Origin: Oceanobacillus kimchii X50 | GTDB taxonomy: Bacteria; Bacillota; Bacilli; Bacillales; Amphibacillaceae | Direction: 5' to 3' | Length of the DNA: 64,000 bases | Assembly (NCBI RefSeq): GCF_000340475.1 | Contig: NZ_CM001792.1 | Span: forward strand, 2,130,659-2,194,658 | Translations under genes and position numbers: made by a program | Notes under the pieces: model-generated | What the model was told of the DNA's origin: nothing | Seen by the model: the letters and a program-made list of their open reading frames with translations, nothing else | Databases searched by the model: none | Shown here: positions 8,638 to 18,710 of the stretch, one piece after another | How positions within the stretch are numbered: position 1 is the first letter of the stretch | Layout of the letters: each line of letters opens with the position of its first letter

Positions 8638-9609
8638 TTACATTGCTACTTTAACTTTTTTTACTTCTTCAATCAACAATGGAATTACTTCAAATAGATC
8701 TCCAACAATACCATAATCCGCTACATTAAAAATATTTGATTCTGGATCTTTGTTTATAGCAACAATCACTTTCGAATTAGACATACCGGCTAAGTGTTGA
8801 ATCGCTCCAGATATTCCTACTGCAATATATAAATCAGGAGTTACTACTTTACCAGTTTGACCGATCTGAAGAGCGTAATCACAGTAATCTGCGTCACATG
8901 CACCTCGTGAAGCACCAACTGCTCCTCCAAGTATTTCCGCTAATTCATATAACGGCTTAAAGCCATCTGCACTTTTCACACCTCTACCACCTGCTACAAT
9001 TACATTTGCTTCAGATAAATCTACTCCTTCAGATGCTTTTCTAATAACATCCTTAATCACAGTTCGTAAATCACTAATATCCACATCCACAGAGCTAACT
9101 TCACCTGATCTCGATTCATCTTTGTCAAGAGCAGGTATATTATTGGGACGTATCGTTATAAAAGTAATTCCATCAGTGATTACTTTTTTTTCAAATGCCT
9201 TTCCAGAGTAAATAGGGCGTACAAATACACCATCATCTTCTATATCTACCACATCTGATACAAGTCCAGTGTTTAATTTACTTGCAATTTTCGGTGTTAA
9301 GTCTTTACCAATCGAAGTGTGTCCCATTACTATTCCTGTTGGTGATTCATCATTAACCACTTTCATAACTGCTTGCCCGTATCCTTCTGATGTATACGTT
9401 TTCAAATTATCATGAGAAACTACAATCACACGATCAGCACCATAAGCAATTAATGATTGACCTTGGGTTTCGATATTTCCGCTACCTAAAAGCAATCCTA
9501 CAACTTCTGCATTAGCATCAATTTTTTTAGCTGCTGCAATCGCTTCAAATGAAACATTACGTATCTCGTCATCTCTTAATTCACCAATTACTAAAATTTT
9601 GTCACTCAT
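8638..9609 (-). CDS. etfA: Electron transfer flavoprotein alpha subunit
   Basis: With EtfB it accepts electrons from acyl-CoA dehydrogenases in beta-oxidation. Of the 323 residues, about 1-190 form the ETF N-domain. The FAD-binding C-domain follows with the signature VIVAGGRGVKSADGF, then GASRGACDADY, QIGQTGKVVTPDLYIAVGISGAIQHLAGM and the closing SNIFNVADYGIVGD. It is the last gene of the fadR-fadB-etfB-etfA unit, 28 bp after etfB. Confidence 0.97.
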   Translation of the reverse strand: MSDKILVIGELRDDEIRNVSFEAIAAAKKIDANAEVVGLLLGSGNIETQGQSLIAYGADRVIVVSHDNLKTYTSEGYGQAVMKVVNDESPTGIVMGHTSIGKDLTPKIASKLNTGLVSDVVDIEDDGVFVRPIYSGKAFEKKVITDGITFITIRPNNIPALDKDESRSGEVSSVDVDISDLRTVIKDVIRKASEGVDLSEANVIVAGGRGVKSADGFKPLYELAEILGGAVGASRGACDADYCDYALQIGQTGKVVTPDLYIAVGISGAIQHLAGMSNSKVIVAINKDPESNIFNVADYGIVGDLFEVIPLLIEEVKKVKVAM

Positions 9610-9637
9610 TATTTAAGCCCCTTTCTGCAATCAAACA

Positions 9638-10411
9638 CTAAAGTACTTTTTTCTCGTTTTTCAATAAGGATACTAGTTCTTTCACTTGATCAGCAGGTTC
9701 TCCTTCTAAAATCTTGCCCGCTTCTTTTTCTGGGGGAAGATATACTTCTACTGTTTTTGTTTTTGCTTCCACATCATCTTCATCCAAATCTAAGTCATCC
9801 ATTTCAATTTCTTCCAATGGTTTTTTCTTCGCTTTCATTATCCCTGGTAACGAAGGATAACGAGGTTCATTTAATCCTTGTTGACATGTAACTAGCAGAG
9901 GTAAACTTGTTTCAACAATCTCAACGTCACCTTCTACATCTTTTTCAATAGAAACTGTCTCACCATCAATTTTCAGGCTAGTTATTGTTGAAACATAAGG
10001 AATGTCTAATAGTGCTGCTAAACGTGGCCCCACCTGTCCACTTGCTTCATCAATGGCTACATTTCCAGCAAGAATCAAGTCTACTTCTTTCCCTTCAAAA
10101 AATGCTTCTAATATTTTAGCGGTAGTATATTGATCTCCATCTTCAATATCTTCTTCTGTATTTATCAACACAGCTTTATCGGCACCCATTGCTAGTGCAG
10201 TACGTAGTTGTTTTTCTGATTCTTCATCACCAACCGTTACTACAGTAACCTCTCCACCATGTTCATCACGTTGTACAATTGCTTCTTCAACTGCATATTC
10301 ATCATAAGGATTGATAATGTATTCTGCACTATCATCTTCAATTCTACCGCCTGAGACAGTAATTTTTTCTTCTGTGTCAAAAGTTTTCTTTAAAAGTACA
10401 TATATATTCAT
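9638..10411 (-). CDS. etfB: Electron transfer flavoprotein beta subunit
   Basis: Partner of EtfA in the cytoplasmic flavoprotein that passes electrons from acyl-CoA dehydrogenases to the respiratory chain. The 257-residue chain shows the family pattern NPYDEYAVEEAI near residue 35 and the EtfB signature around GQVGPRLAALLDIPYVSTITSL and the following LPLLVTCQQGLNEPRYPSLPGIMKAKKKP. The acidic stretch DDLDLDEDDVE is a variable linker. It is 27 bp downstream of fadB and 28 bp upstream of etfA. Confidence 0.97.
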   Translation of the reverse strand: MNIYVLLKKTFDTEEKITVSGGRIEDDSAEYIINPYDEYAVEEAIVQRDEHGGEVTVVTVGDEESEKQLRTALAMGADKAVLINTEEDIEDGDQYTTAKILEAFFEGKEVDLILAGNVAIDEASGQVGPRLAALLDIPYVSTITSLKIDGETVSIEKDVEGDVEIVETSLPLLVTCQQGLNEPRYPSLPGIMKAKKKPLEEIEMDDLDLDEDDVEAKTKTVEVYLPPEKEAGKILEGEPADQVKELVSLLKNEKKVL

Positions 10412-10438
10412 CTAGCTTCCTCCTAAACTAAGAATCTA

Positions 10439-11212
10439 CTATTTATCTTGGAAATTTGGTCTACGTTTTTCAATAAATGCTGTAACGCCTTCTTTTGCAT
10501 CATCAGAACCAAATAATCTGCCAAATGACTTTGCTTCTTCCGTAACACCATTTGCGAATTGATCTTTATTTGCATAAGGTACTAAGTGCATTACTTCATT
10601 TATGCCTGGCTTGCTTTTCATTGTAATTTTATTAGCTAGTTCCATCGCTTTTGAAAGCAATTGTTCCTCGGTGACTACATGGTTTGCGAGCCCCCAGTCA
10701 GCTGCTTGTTGTCCACTAATAGGTTCACCAGTTAATATCATTTCATATGCTCGGGCATTTCCTATATGTCGTGGTAATCGTTGTGTACCTGCAAAGCCAG
10801 GAATAATACCCAAATTCATTTCCGGTAATCCTAACTTTGTATTCTCAGTTACTAACCGAATATGACAAGACATTGCAAGTTCAAGCCCCCCACCAAGTGC
10901 TGCTCCATGAATAGCAGCAATAACAGGGATAGAAAAATGTTCTACACGATCAAAAACTTTTTGACCAGCGGTAGCAAGGGATTCATATTCAGATGCATGT
11001 TGATATCCAGTAAATTCTTTAATATCTGCACCAGCAGAAAAAAATCTACCTTCACCAGATATAACAACCGCCTTCGCTTTCCCCTCTTCTTCTATTTGAT
11101 TGAGTCGTTCATTAAGCTGTTCCAATAAAGCCCCGGATAATGCATTGGCAGGTGGACTTTGAATAGTCAGACAGGCAACTTGGTCTTTTAATTCAAAAGC
11201 AATTTTCGTCAA
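10439..11212 (-). CDS. fadB: Enoyl-CoA hydratase
   Basis: Hydrates trans-2-enoyl-CoA in fatty-acid beta-oxidation. The 257-residue crotonase-fold protein has the oxyanion-hole segments GRFFSAGADIKEF and HGAALGGGLELAMSCHIR and the catalytic loop LGLPEMNLGIIPGFAGTQRLPR. It is closest in my reading to B. subtilis YsiB/FadB, which has the same neighbours. The ORF opens at a GTG (11221), but that codon overlaps the AGGAGG ribosome binding site; TTG at 11212, eight bases beyond it, is the start. Second gene after fadR. Confidence 0.92.
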   Translation of the reverse strand: MTKIAFELKDQVACLTIQSPPANALSGALLEQLNERLNQIEEEGKAKAVVISGEGRFFSAGADIKEFTGYQHASEYESLATAGQKVFDRVEHFSIPVIAAIHGAALGGGLELAMSCHIRLVTENTKLGLPEMNLGIIPGFAGTQRLPRHIGNARAYEMILTGEPISGQQAADWGLANHVVTEEQLLSKAMELANKITMKSKPGINEVMHLVPYANKDQFANGVTEEAKSFGRLFGSDDAKEGVTAFIEKRRPNFQDK

Positions 11213-11245
11213 TATTGGCACCTCCTATAGTTAATCCATTCCATA

Positions 11246-11833
11246 TTAAGATTCATATACTAACGCACCAATTATCATAGCGTGTACCTCAGGCACCATA
11301 CGAATCAAATCATATTTCTGTTCCTTCATTACCCAGTTCGTAACAATTTCATCTAAGGTCCCAAATATCATCTGCCTTACAAGTGGAATATTTAAACCTT
11401 CACGAAATTCACCTTGGTCCACGCCTTCTTGGACAATGTGATCGATCATGGTCAAATATGGTTTTAATACTTGATTAATCTGTAGGCGTAAAGATAAATT
11501 CGATTGTCTTAATTCTAACTGAGTTACAATCGCTAAATGGTAGTCTGCAGATAATTGGCTGAAATGCATTTCTATTAGTTTCAACAATTTGTCAGGCACA
11601 TTGCTTTTTCCTTCAATGGCATCTGCTATTTTGTCTACAAATTGCCCCATTTTTTGTTCAAAAACAGATACTAATATATCTTCTTTATTTTTAAAGTAAA
11701 GGTAGATCGTTCCATCTGCGACACCTGCCTCACGAGCTATCTTAGATACTTGTGACCCATGATAGCCATTTTCAGCGATAACTTTAACTGCTGCTTCGAT
11801 TATTTGATGATATTTTGGTTTTTGATTATTCAT
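11246..11833 (-). CDS. fadR: TetR-family fatty-acid regulator FadR (YsiA)
   Basis: Represses fatty-acid degradation genes until long-chain acyl-CoA binds. In the 195 residues the TetR helix-turn-helix occupies about 10-55 (IIEAAVKVIAENGYHGSQVSKIAREAGVADGTIYLYFKNKEDIL); the remainder is the helical ligand-binding domain. It begins the operon fadR-fadB-etfB-etfA. A sigma-A promoter and a palindrome of FadR half-sites lie directly upstream, so autoregulation is likely. In B. subtilis the unit is led by lcfA; here lcfA has its own promoter. Confidence 0.92.
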   Translation of the reverse strand: MNNQKPKYHQIIEAAVKVIAENGYHGSQVSKIAREAGVADGTIYLYFKNKEDILVSVFEQKMGQFVDKIADAIEGKSNVPDKLLKLIEMHFSQLSADYHLAIVTQLELRQSNLSLRLQINQVLKPYLTMIDHIVQEGVDQGEFREGLNIPLVRQMIFGTLDEIVTNWVMKEQKYDLIRMVPEVHAMIIGALVYES

Positions 11834-11868
11834 GATTATCTCCTTAAGATGTGTTTCGTTGTACTGAG

Positions 11869-11882
11869 TGAATGATCATTCA
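11869..11882. promoter_or_regulatory. FadR-type operator upstream of fadR
   Basis: TGAATGATCATTCA is a perfect 14-bp palindrome made of the half-sites TGAATGA/TCATTCA known for B. subtilis FadR, but joined without the four-base centre of the B. subtilis sites as I recall them. It sits between the -10 element (11890-11895) and the start codon, suited to blocking initiation. Confidence 0.65.
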
Positions 11883-11889
11883 TAATTTA

Positions 11890-11918
11890 AATATACATTC
11901 CTCGAATTATTCTGTCAA
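11890..11918 (-). promoter_or_regulatory. Sigma-A promoter of fadR-fadB-etfBA
   Basis: On the minus strand a perfect TTGACA (11913-11918), 17 bases, TATATT (11890-11895). The FadR-type palindrome starts eight bases downstream of the -10. Confidence 0.8.
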
Positions 11919-11943
11919 TAGAAAGCTTGTCTATATTTTAAAG

Positions 11944-11962
11944 AAAAAAGAGCACTAGGCTC
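11944..11962 (-). terminator. Weak terminator of lcfA
   Basis: On the minus strand GAGC-5-GCTC is followed at once by six Ts, six bases past the lcfA stop. The stem is only four pairs, so some read-through into fadR is plausible. Confidence 0.4.
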
Positions 11963-11967
11963 ATCAT

Positions 11968-13686
11968 TTAAACGGATGAAACTTCTTCTTCTGTTTGTTT
12001 TTCTTTCTCTTCATCAATCAATTTTCTTCGTAGTATTTTTCCTACTGCTGTTTTTGGTAATTCATCACGGAATTCATATATACGGGGTACTTTATATGCT
12101 GCTAAGTGTTTTCTGGAGTATTCATTTAACGCTTCTTCTGTTAAATTAGCACCATCTTTTAATACAACATAGGCTTTTACTGTTTCCCCTCTATAAGGGT
12201 CAGGGACACCTGCAACAACTGCTTCCTGAACAGAAGGATGTTCATAAAGAACTTCTTCCACTTCTCTAGGATAAATATTATATCCACTTGCAATAATCAT
12301 GTCTTTTTTTCGATCGACTACATAAAAATAGCCTTTTTCATCCATATAACCCATATCACCGGTCAATAGCCAGCCATCTTTTAGTACTTTCGCTGTTTCT
12401 TCTTCGTTTTTCCAATATCCCTTCATAATTTGCGGTCCTTTTACTGCTATTTCTCCGACCTCTCCAATGTCAGCTGGTTCTAATTCACCATCCATTTTAA
12501 AAATGGTTGCATCTGTATCTGGCCAAGGTACGCCAATGCTTCCATTAATCCTCTCTTCCCAAATAAAATTTGAGTGAGTTACGGGGGATGATTCAGTTAA
12601 ACCATATCCTTCAACTAATTTTCCACCTGTCACTTCTTCAAACTTTTCTTGTACTTCAATTGGAAGTGGTGCTGATCCACTAATACAAGCCTCTATAGAA
12701 GATAAATCATATTTTTCTAAATCTGGATGGTTAAGTATACCAATATAAATCGTTGGAGCTCCTGGAAACAGATTAGGTTTCTGTTTATCAATTGCTTTTA
12801 ATATATCTGTAGCATTGAATTTAGGCATTAGAATAATTTTTGAACCTTTTTTTATTGAAAAGTTCATTACCGTAGTCATTCCATATACATGAAAAAACGG
12901 TAATACACCGAGTACAACATTTTGTTTTTCAGAATCTGAATTCACTATTTTATACAACCACGTTTCACACATCTGTACATTCGAAGTAAGATTATAATGT
13001 GTCAACATAACTCCCTTTGGATAACCAGTAGTCCCGCCAGTATATTGTAATAATGCTATATCCTCTTCTGGATCAATAGTTGATTCTAAATAATCAGCAA
13101 CTGAATGTTCCATTATTTTTTGCCAAACATGCGTGTCATTGCTTGCTTCTACTTTCACTACCATATTATATTCTTTCTTTTGGATGAATGGATAAATCAG
13201 GTTTTTTGGAAATGGGAGGTAGTCCTTAATACCTGTAACAATTACATGATCTAATGAAGTATGACTTCGTACCTGATTTACTCTCGGTAATAAAATGTCT
13301 AAACAAATAATTACCGTTGCCTCTGAATCATTCACTTGATACGTCAGTTCTCTTTCGGTGTATAAAGGGTTTGTTTGTACCACTACTGCTCCGGCCATTA
13401 AAATTCCATAGTAGCTGACTACCGCTTGTGGAGTATTTGGAAGCATAATGGCTACTTTATCTCCTTTTCTTACACCTATGGATTGAAGATAGTTTGCCAT
13501 TTTTTTTGCTTCATCATACAATGATTGATAACTTATGTCTCTCCCCATAAAATGAAGCGCTTTCTTTTGTCCGTACATTTTTGCACTTTCTGCCAAATCA
13601 TCATAAAGCGGCCTTTTGACATAATCGATGGTTACTGGTATTTCCTTAGGATAACGACTATGCCAAACCTTCTCTTGTTTGACCAT
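11968..13686 (-). CDS. lcfA: Long-chain fatty-acid-CoA ligase
   Basis: Activates fatty acids to acyl-CoA with ATP and CoA at the cytoplasmic membrane face, the entry step of beta-oxidation. The 572 residues show the AMP-binding P-loop YTGGTTGYPKGVM, the motif GYGLTESSPVTH, the adenylate-binding TGDMGYMDEKGYF and the DRKKDMIIASGYNIYP signature before the C-terminal domain ending in PKTAVGKILRR. The frame can be opened at 13719, but the predicted transcription start (~13711) lies beyond that codon and AAAGGAGG precedes ATG 13686, which decides the start. Confidence 0.95.
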   Translation of the reverse strand: MVKQEKVWHSRYPKEIPVTIDYVKRPLYDDLAESAKMYGQKKALHFMGRDISYQSLYDEAKKMANYLQSIGVRKGDKVAIMLPNTPQAVVSYYGILMAGAVVVQTNPLYTERELTYQVNDSEATVIICLDILLPRVNQVRSHTSLDHVIVTGIKDYLPFPKNLIYPFIQKKEYNMVVKVEASNDTHVWQKIMEHSVADYLESTIDPEEDIALLQYTGGTTGYPKGVMLTHYNLTSNVQMCETWLYKIVNSDSEKQNVVLGVLPFFHVYGMTTVMNFSIKKGSKIILMPKFNATDILKAIDKQKPNLFPGAPTIYIGILNHPDLEKYDLSSIEACISGSAPLPIEVQEKFEEVTGGKLVEGYGLTESSPVTHSNFIWEERINGSIGVPWPDTDATIFKMDGELEPADIGEVGEIAVKGPQIMKGYWKNEEETAKVLKDGWLLTGDMGYMDEKGYFYVVDRKKDMIIASGYNIYPREVEEVLYEHPSVQEAVVAGVPDPYRGETVKAYVVLKDGANLTEEALNEYSRKHLAAYKVPRIYEFRDELPKTAVGKILRRKLIDEEKEKQTEEEVSSV

Positions 13687-13717
13687 ATTAATTCCTCCTT
13701 TAGTTAATACTATAACC

Positions 13718-13746
13718 ATTATACCGATTAATTTCTATTTTTTGAA
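13718..13746 (-). promoter_or_regulatory. Sigma-A promoter of lcfA
   Basis: On the minus strand TTCAAA (13741-13746), 17 bases, TATAAT (13718-13723). No FadR-type palindrome was seen here. The promoter lies just past the stop of the 27-codon ORF, separating yshE from lcfA. Confidence 0.55.
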
Positions 13747-13763
13747 TTTTTATTTATATTTTT

Positions 13764-13847
13764 TTATAAAATCAGGTAAAAAATACCTACTACTAGAAAC
13801 ACAATTGAAACAGCGATCAAAATTTTTGCCAATCTCTCTAATACCAT
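13764..13847 (-). CDS. 27-residue single-span membrane peptide behind yshE
   Basis: A short ORF of 27 residues, ATG 13847 to TAA 13764. AGGAGG lies eight bases before the ATG and shares bases with the yshE stop region, a coupled arrangement typical of translated genes. The peptide starts MVLERLAK and then is one hydrophobic stretch (about residues 9-27, ILIAVSIVFLVVGIFYLIL), so it would sit in the membrane as a single helix. No family recognised. It may partner the DUF350 membrane protein encoded in front of it, or be an unrelated small protein. Confidence 0.6.
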   Translation of the reverse strand: MVLERLAKILIAVSIVFLVVGIFYLIL

Positions 13848-13859
13848 CTGTTTGTCCTC

Positions 13860-14270
13860 CTATCCAACAATACTGGCTCCAATTACATAAGCTAATCCTA
13901 CAGATATGACCATTGATATTAATCCTACAGCTTTATTCCCTTTACCTATTTCTTCATCCACCTTCATTGCAGGAGTTAAAAATTCAAATATCAAATAGCC
14001 AATCATTAATAAAACAAAGCCGTAAATTCCCCAACCAATTGATATCAGCAGACTATCGTTATGTTCAATGGAGAATCGAAAAACAGTTGCTATACCAAAC
14101 AATTTTCCTCCGGTTGCCATCGCAACAGCAACATTACCTTTTTTTATTTCTTGCCAATTTTTGTATGATGTTACTAATTCAAATATCGCTAAAAACAGTA
14201 AAGTACATAAAATAAACACACTATACCTTGCTGTTGTAACAACAATGATATGCTCCCAGAAGTTTTCCAA
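13860..14270 (-). CDS. yshE: DUF350 membrane protein (YshE-like)
   Basis: A 136-residue integral membrane protein with four predicted spans (about 15-32, 48-66, 72-95 and 113-133) and short charged loops such as KVDEEIGKGNKAVG. This matches the DUF350 family, of unknown function; B. subtilis YshE lies at the same place between lcfA and mutS2. The 27-residue ORF follows its stop at once, and mutS2 is separated from it by a long hairpin, so yshE is probably transcribed independently. Confidence 0.82.
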   Translation of the reverse strand: MENFWEHIIVVTTARYSVFILCTLLFLAIFELVTSYKNWQEIKKGNVAVAMATGGKLFGIATVFRFSIEHNDSLLISIGWGIYGFVLLMIGYLIFEFLTPAMKVDEEIGKGNKAVGLISMVISVGLAYVIGASIVG

Positions 14271-14296
14271 TTTGGTTCTTCCTTCCTAATAATAAG

Positions 14297-14370
14297 ATTG
14301 AGACAAAACGATAACTTTCAGCGGTTTTTTGGATAACTAACAGTAAAAGATCGTTTTGTCCCTTCTCAAT
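14297..14370. terminator. Long inverted repeat, probable mutS2 terminator
   Basis: ATTGAGACAAAACGAT (14297-14312) faces ATCGTTTTGTC (14350-14360) and CTCAAT (14365-14370): an interrupted 16-bp inverted repeat around a ~37-base loop, four bases after the mutS2 stop on the minus strand. The loop is long for a plain terminator. Confidence 0.5.
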
Positions 14371-14373
14371 AAA

Positions 14374-16722
14374 TTAACTTAATCGAATTACAGTTACTCC
14401 ACTACCACCTTCACCTGATTCACCAGATCTTGCATCTTTTATCCGTGGATGTCTTTTTACAAATTCTTGAACCCCTTTTCGTAAGGCTCCGGTTCCTTTT
14501 CCGTGTATGATGGAGGCTTTTGGATAACCTGCTAATAATACATCATCCACATACTTTTCCAAGCGGAGTATTGCATCTTCATATCTTTCTCCACGTAAAT
14601 CCAATTCTGTACTGACATGATAATTAGAGCCTTTTATTGTCGCTACAGGATCAACTTGTTTCTTCTTTGGTTTTCGTATCAATTCAAGGTCTTTTCGTTT
14701 CACTTTAACTTTCATAATGCCGACTTGAACTAAATACTCCTTGTCACTAACTCTTTCTAACACTTCACCCATTTGATTGACAGTTAATAATTTAATTTCA
14801 TCACCAGGCTGAAGTTGTCTATCTTCAATTAGTTTTGGATCCACTTGTTTTTGATTACCATTCTTCGTTAAGTTTGGTTTAGCTTCTTCAAGCATTTTTC
14901 TTGCTTCTATCCACTCGTGCTCTTTCAGACCTGCAGAGTCTTTCATCTGGCGCATCTCGGAAACTATAGTTTCTGCTTCTTCTCTTGCCTGCTGAATCGC
15001 TTTCTCTGCTTTTTCTTCTGCTTTCTTATATAATTTTTCTTTTTTCTTTTCAAAAAGATTAAATTCATGTTCCAAGGCATTTCGAAGTTTTTCTGATTCT
15101 AATAATACATCATGTGCTTGTTCATAGTCTTGTTCTGCCTCTAGATGCGACTTTTCTAGAGAAGCGATCATGTTCTCCACACTCTTCGAATCCACACCTA
15201 TTAAGCTTTTTGCCCTTTCAATAATTGTTGCCTCTAGGCCAAGCCTAGTCGAAATATCGAATGCATTACTTCGTCCTGGTATACCAATTAATAATCGATA
15301 AGTAGGTTTTAAAGTCTCTACATTAAACTCGACAGATGCGTTCACTACTTGTTCACGGTTGTAACCATATGCTTTTAATTCAGGATAGTGTGTTGTAGCA
15401 ATCACACGTGCTTGCTTAGAAATTACTTCATCTAATATAGCCATTGCCAATGCAGCACCTTCTTGCGGGTCTGTACCGGAACCTAATTCATCAAATAAAA
15501 CAAGTGATCGGGCGGTAATTTTTTTCATAATATCGACTATATTGGTCATATGGGAAGAAAAAGTACTTAAGTTCTGTTCTATTGATTGCTCATCACCAAT
15601 ATCAGCAAACACCTCATCAAACACTGGCATTTCACACCCATCTAGTGCTGGAACTTGTAATCCTGATTGAGCCATCAATGTACAAAGTCCAACTAGTTTA
15701 AGTGTTACGGTTTTCCCTCCTGTATTAGGTCCAGTAATAACAATTGACGTATACTCTCTACCAAATTCAACATCGTTTGCTACAACTTCATCTATAGGAA
15801 TCATTGGATGCCTAGCCTGTTGCATCTTCATATACCCTTCATCATTCATTTTAGGACGTGATGCTTTCATTACTTGTGCTAATTTTCCGCGAGCATAGAT
15901 AAAATCAATATTTGTTAGTACTTTAACATTTTCTAATAAATCCTGTTCATAAGAGGCAATCTGATTACTCAAGTCTTTTAAAATTCGTTCAATTTCTAAT
16001 TGCTCTTTCGACTTTGATTCATGAAGACTATTGTTGATGTCAACAACTGCCTTTGGTTCCATAAATAATGTTTGACCTGAAGAGGATTGATCATGTACAA
16101 TTCCTCCAATAGCTCCACGATACTCTTGCTTAACTGGTAATACGTAACGATCGTTTCTTATTGTTATAATTGCATCTGAGAGCATTTTACTATTACTTCT
16201 CGTATAATTTTCTAGCTTTTCTCGAATCCGACTCTCTAACGTACGAATAGAACTTCGAATCGTTCTTAGTTGACTAGATGCCCCATCCATAATATGACCA
16301 TGGTCATCGATACAACTTTTTATTGCCTGTTCTAGTTCACGTATGGGGGTAATTTGACTCACTAATTCTGTCAAAATAGGAATTTCTAGATCTTCCATAT
16401 TTTCTATAGCATTTTTTACATTTCTACTTCCATATAAAGTATTGGCAACATCTAAACATTCATCTGTAGAAAGAATACCACCTATAGAACTACGTTTTAC
16501 ACTAGCTCTTATATCCGTTATTCCTCCTAATGGAATTGCTTGATTTAACCTAATGATCTTTGCAGCTTCATCTGTTTCATCTTGTAATTTATTAATCTTA
16601 TCTAAGGAAGAAAGAGGTTTTGTGCTTATAGCTCTTTCCTTACCTAAAGCCGTTTCTGCTTGTCCTTTTAACATTTCTGTAACTGATTGGAAATCTAGTA
16701 CACGTAAAACTCGTTCATTCAT
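14374..16722 (-). CDS. mutS2: MutS2 endonuclease / ribosome-rescue ATPase
   Basis: MutS-like ATPase with a C-terminal Smr nuclease domain. It has been linked to suppression of recombination and, in B. subtilis, to splitting of collided ribosomes. The 782 residues show the Walker A motif [14 protein letters not shown] near 332, the ATPase segment [19 protein letters not shown], a long charged coiled coil at about 510-620, and the Smr domain with [11 protein letters not shown] and [12 protein letters not shown] 16722 aligns with the known N-terminus; the frame also opens at 16752, but AAAAAGGGG lies inside that extension. It follows polX by 38 bp. Confidence 0.95.
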   Translation of the reverse strand: MNERVLRVLDFQSVTEMLKGQAETALGKERAISTKPLSSLDKINKLQDETDEAAKIIRLNQAIPLGGITDIRASVKRSSIGGILSTDECLDVANTLYGSRNVKNAIENMEDLEIPILTELVSQITPIRELEQAIKSCIDDHGHIMDGASSQLRTIRSSIRTLESRIREKLENYTRSNSKMLSDAIITIRNDRYVLPVKQEYRGAIGGIVHDQSSSGQTLFMEPKAVVDINNSLHESKSKEQLEIERILKDLSNQIASYEQDLLENVKVLTNIDFIYARGKLAQVMKASRPKMNDEGYMKMQQARHPMIPIDEVVANDVEFGREYTSIVITGPNTGGKTVTLKLVGLCTLMAQSGLQVPALDGCEMPVFDEVFADIGDEQSIEQNLSTFSSHMTNIVDIMKKITARSLVLFDELGSGTDPQEGAALAMAILDEVISKQARVIATTHYPELKAYGYNREQVVNASVEFNVETLKPTYRLLIGIPGRSNAFDISTRLGLEATIIERAKSLIGVDSKSVENMIASLEKSHLEAEQDYEQAHDVLLESEKLRNALEHEFNLFEKKKEKLYKKAEEKAEKAIQQAREEAETIVSEMRQMKDSAGLKEHEWIEARKMLEEAKPNLTKNGNQKQVDPKLIEDRQLQPGDEIKLLTVNQMGEVLERVSDKEYLVQVGIMKVKVKRKDLELIRKPKKKQVDPVATIKGSNYHVSTELDLRGERYEDAILRLEKYVDDVLLAGYPKASIIHGKGTGALRKGVQEFVKRHPRIKDARSGESGEGGSGVTVIRLS

Positions 16723-16760
16723 TTTATAAAAACCCCTTTTTGCTAAGCCCATCAGGGCAG

Positions 16761-18479
16761 TTACTTACCTCGGTTAAAGTAACGTTCTACCTCATCTTTT
16801 GTCCAAGTGTTTATTACAATTGATGGCCTTATCCACCCTTTTCTCGCTGTTCCTACACCGTATTTCATATGATCTAACATATGATAATTATGTGCATCTG
16901 TATTAATTGCTAACAATACACCTGCTTCTTGAGCTCTTTTCGCCCACTCGTGAGATAAATCTAAACGATTAGGGTTTGCATTTATCTCTAATGCAGTATT
17001 TGTTTCTTTTGCTTTTTGTATCAGCATATCCATATTTACAGAATAACCTGAACGCCGTCCAAGTAATCTTCCTGTAGGATGTGCAATTATCGAGACATAT
17101 GGATTTTCTAGCGCCGCCCACAATCTCTCCATAATCTTCTCTTCAGATTGATTAAAACTAGAGTGGATTGCTGCAATCACATAATCCATTTCTAGCAAGA
17201 ATTCATCAGAGAAATCTAATTCACCATCCGGCTTAATATCCATTTCAACTCCTGAAAAAATATGAAAATCATCATATTTTTCATTTAAATGCGAGATTTC
17301 TTCACGTTGTTTTCGCAAGCGGTCCTCATCCAACCCGTTCGCTACCCGTAAATACTTAGAATGATCAGTTATCCCCATGAACTGATACCCTTTATCTCTA
17401 ACTTTATTTACCATTTCTTCCAAAGACTGAGCACCATCACTCCAAGTAGTATGCATATGGAGATCCCCAAGGATATCTGACTTCTGAATCAGTTTTTGTT
17501 CTTGTTGAAATGCCTCTACCTCCCCAGTATTTTCTCTAACTTCTGGAGGAATATAGGCCAATCCAAAATGATTAAAAAAATCGGTTTCTGTTTCAAATGT
17601 AATGACTTCTCCAGTTTCATCTACTTCTACACCATATTCACTTATTTTTTCACCACGTGATTTTGCTAACTGACGCATTGCTACATTATGATCTTTTGAC
17701 CCTGTAAAATGATGTAAAGTAGTTGGAAATTCGTTATCCTTCACTAACCTAAAATCAACATTGATATCATAAATATCTTCAATCGTCACAGATACTTTTG
17801 TATCTCCGTTAGCAATGATTTCTTTAATTTGTGGTAACTCTAATAAAGCAGCTCGTACGCTCTCTAATTTATCTGTAGCTATTATAAAATCTAAATCTTT
17901 AATTGTTTCCTTCATCCTTCGAATACTGCCGGCTTGCGAATAACGGATTATTCCATCCATTTCTTCTAAATATCCCTCTATCTTTTCCGCTACAGGTAAC
18001 ATTGTAGCAATTGGTAACCGGTCTGGTCGCTTACCAACTTCATCGAGAGCTTTAACAATCTTCTCTGCGGTTTTCTTACCAAACCCTTGTAATGCTTCTA
18101 CTTTTCCAGTAAGACAAGCTTCTTTTAAAGTACTAGCATCTACAACCTGTAATTCCTGATATAACTTAGACAACTTTTTCCCACCTAAACCTGGTAAATC
18201 CAATAAAGGTAGTAAACCTGGTGGTACTTGTTTTGATAATTCGTTTAACGTCTCTGAATAACCGTCTTTTATGAACTGCTCAATAACAACACTTGTCCCT
18301 TTTCCTATGCCTTTTATCTTTGTAAAATCATCCATTTCATCTAGACTTCGATCATCTGTCTCTAATGCTTGCGCTGCCTTACGATATGCAGAAATTTTAA
18401 ATGGGTTCTCTCCCTTTAATTCTAAATACACAGCTATTTTTTCTAATAATTTTATGACATCTTTTTTATTTATACTCAT
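16761..18479 (-). CDS. polX: Bacterial family X DNA polymerase/3'-5' exonuclease
   Basis: Gap-filling DNA polymerase of base-excision repair. Of the 572 residues, about 1-310 form the polymerase-beta-like core with two helix-hairpin-helix motifs ([26 protein letters not shown]) and the catalytic aspartate segment DLDFIIAT. From about 335 a PHP domain follows, with [12 protein letters not shown] and later [10 protein letters not shown] and NTDAHN, supplying the metal-dependent exonuclease. The length equals that of B. subtilis PolX. Upstream neighbours are cvpA and zapA, separated by a 517-bp intergenic region and a terminator. Confidence 0.95.
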   Translation of the reverse strand: MSINKKDVIKLLEKIAVYLELKGENPFKISAYRKAAQALETDDRSLDEMDDFTKIKGIGKGTSVVIEQFIKDGYSETLNELSKQVPPGLLPLLDLPGLGGKKLSKLYQELQVVDASTLKEACLTGKVEALQGFGKKTAEKIVKALDEVGKRPDRLPIATMLPVAEKIEGYLEEMDGIIRYSQAGSIRRMKETIKDLDFIIATDKLESVRAALLELPQIKEIIANGDTKVSVTIEDIYDINVDFRLVKDNEFPTTLHHFTGSKDHNVAMRQLAKSRGEKISEYGVEVDETGEVITFETETDFFNHFGLAYIPPEVRENTGEVEAFQQEQKLIQKSDILGDLHMHTTWSDGAQSLEEMVNKVRDKGYQFMGITDHSKYLRVANGLDEDRLRKQREEISHLNEKYDDFHIFSGVEMDIKPDGELDFSDEFLLEMDYVIAAIHSSFNQSEEKIMERLWAALENPYVSIIAHPTGRLLGRRSGYSVNMDMLIQKAKETNTALEINANPNRLDLSHEWAKRAQEAGVLLAINTDAHNYHMLDHMKYGVGTARKGWIRPSIVINTWTKDEVERYFNRGK

Positions 18480-18710
18480 TTATTTCACCCATTCAAGTCT
18501 TATTTTCTGTACTGCACTGCCACCAGAATTATATTTTCTTATCTAACGTATAGCTATATAAACGAATCTGGTTAGCTATTTCCAAATAGTATTCGTATTC
18601 TGATTTAGAACTTTTTACTATGACCGAACCTATTAAATTTCATACGCTAATGAATTTCATAAAAGAAATTTGTAGAAATCCAAATGTTAAGCTGTTTGAT
18701 CTCCATTGGA

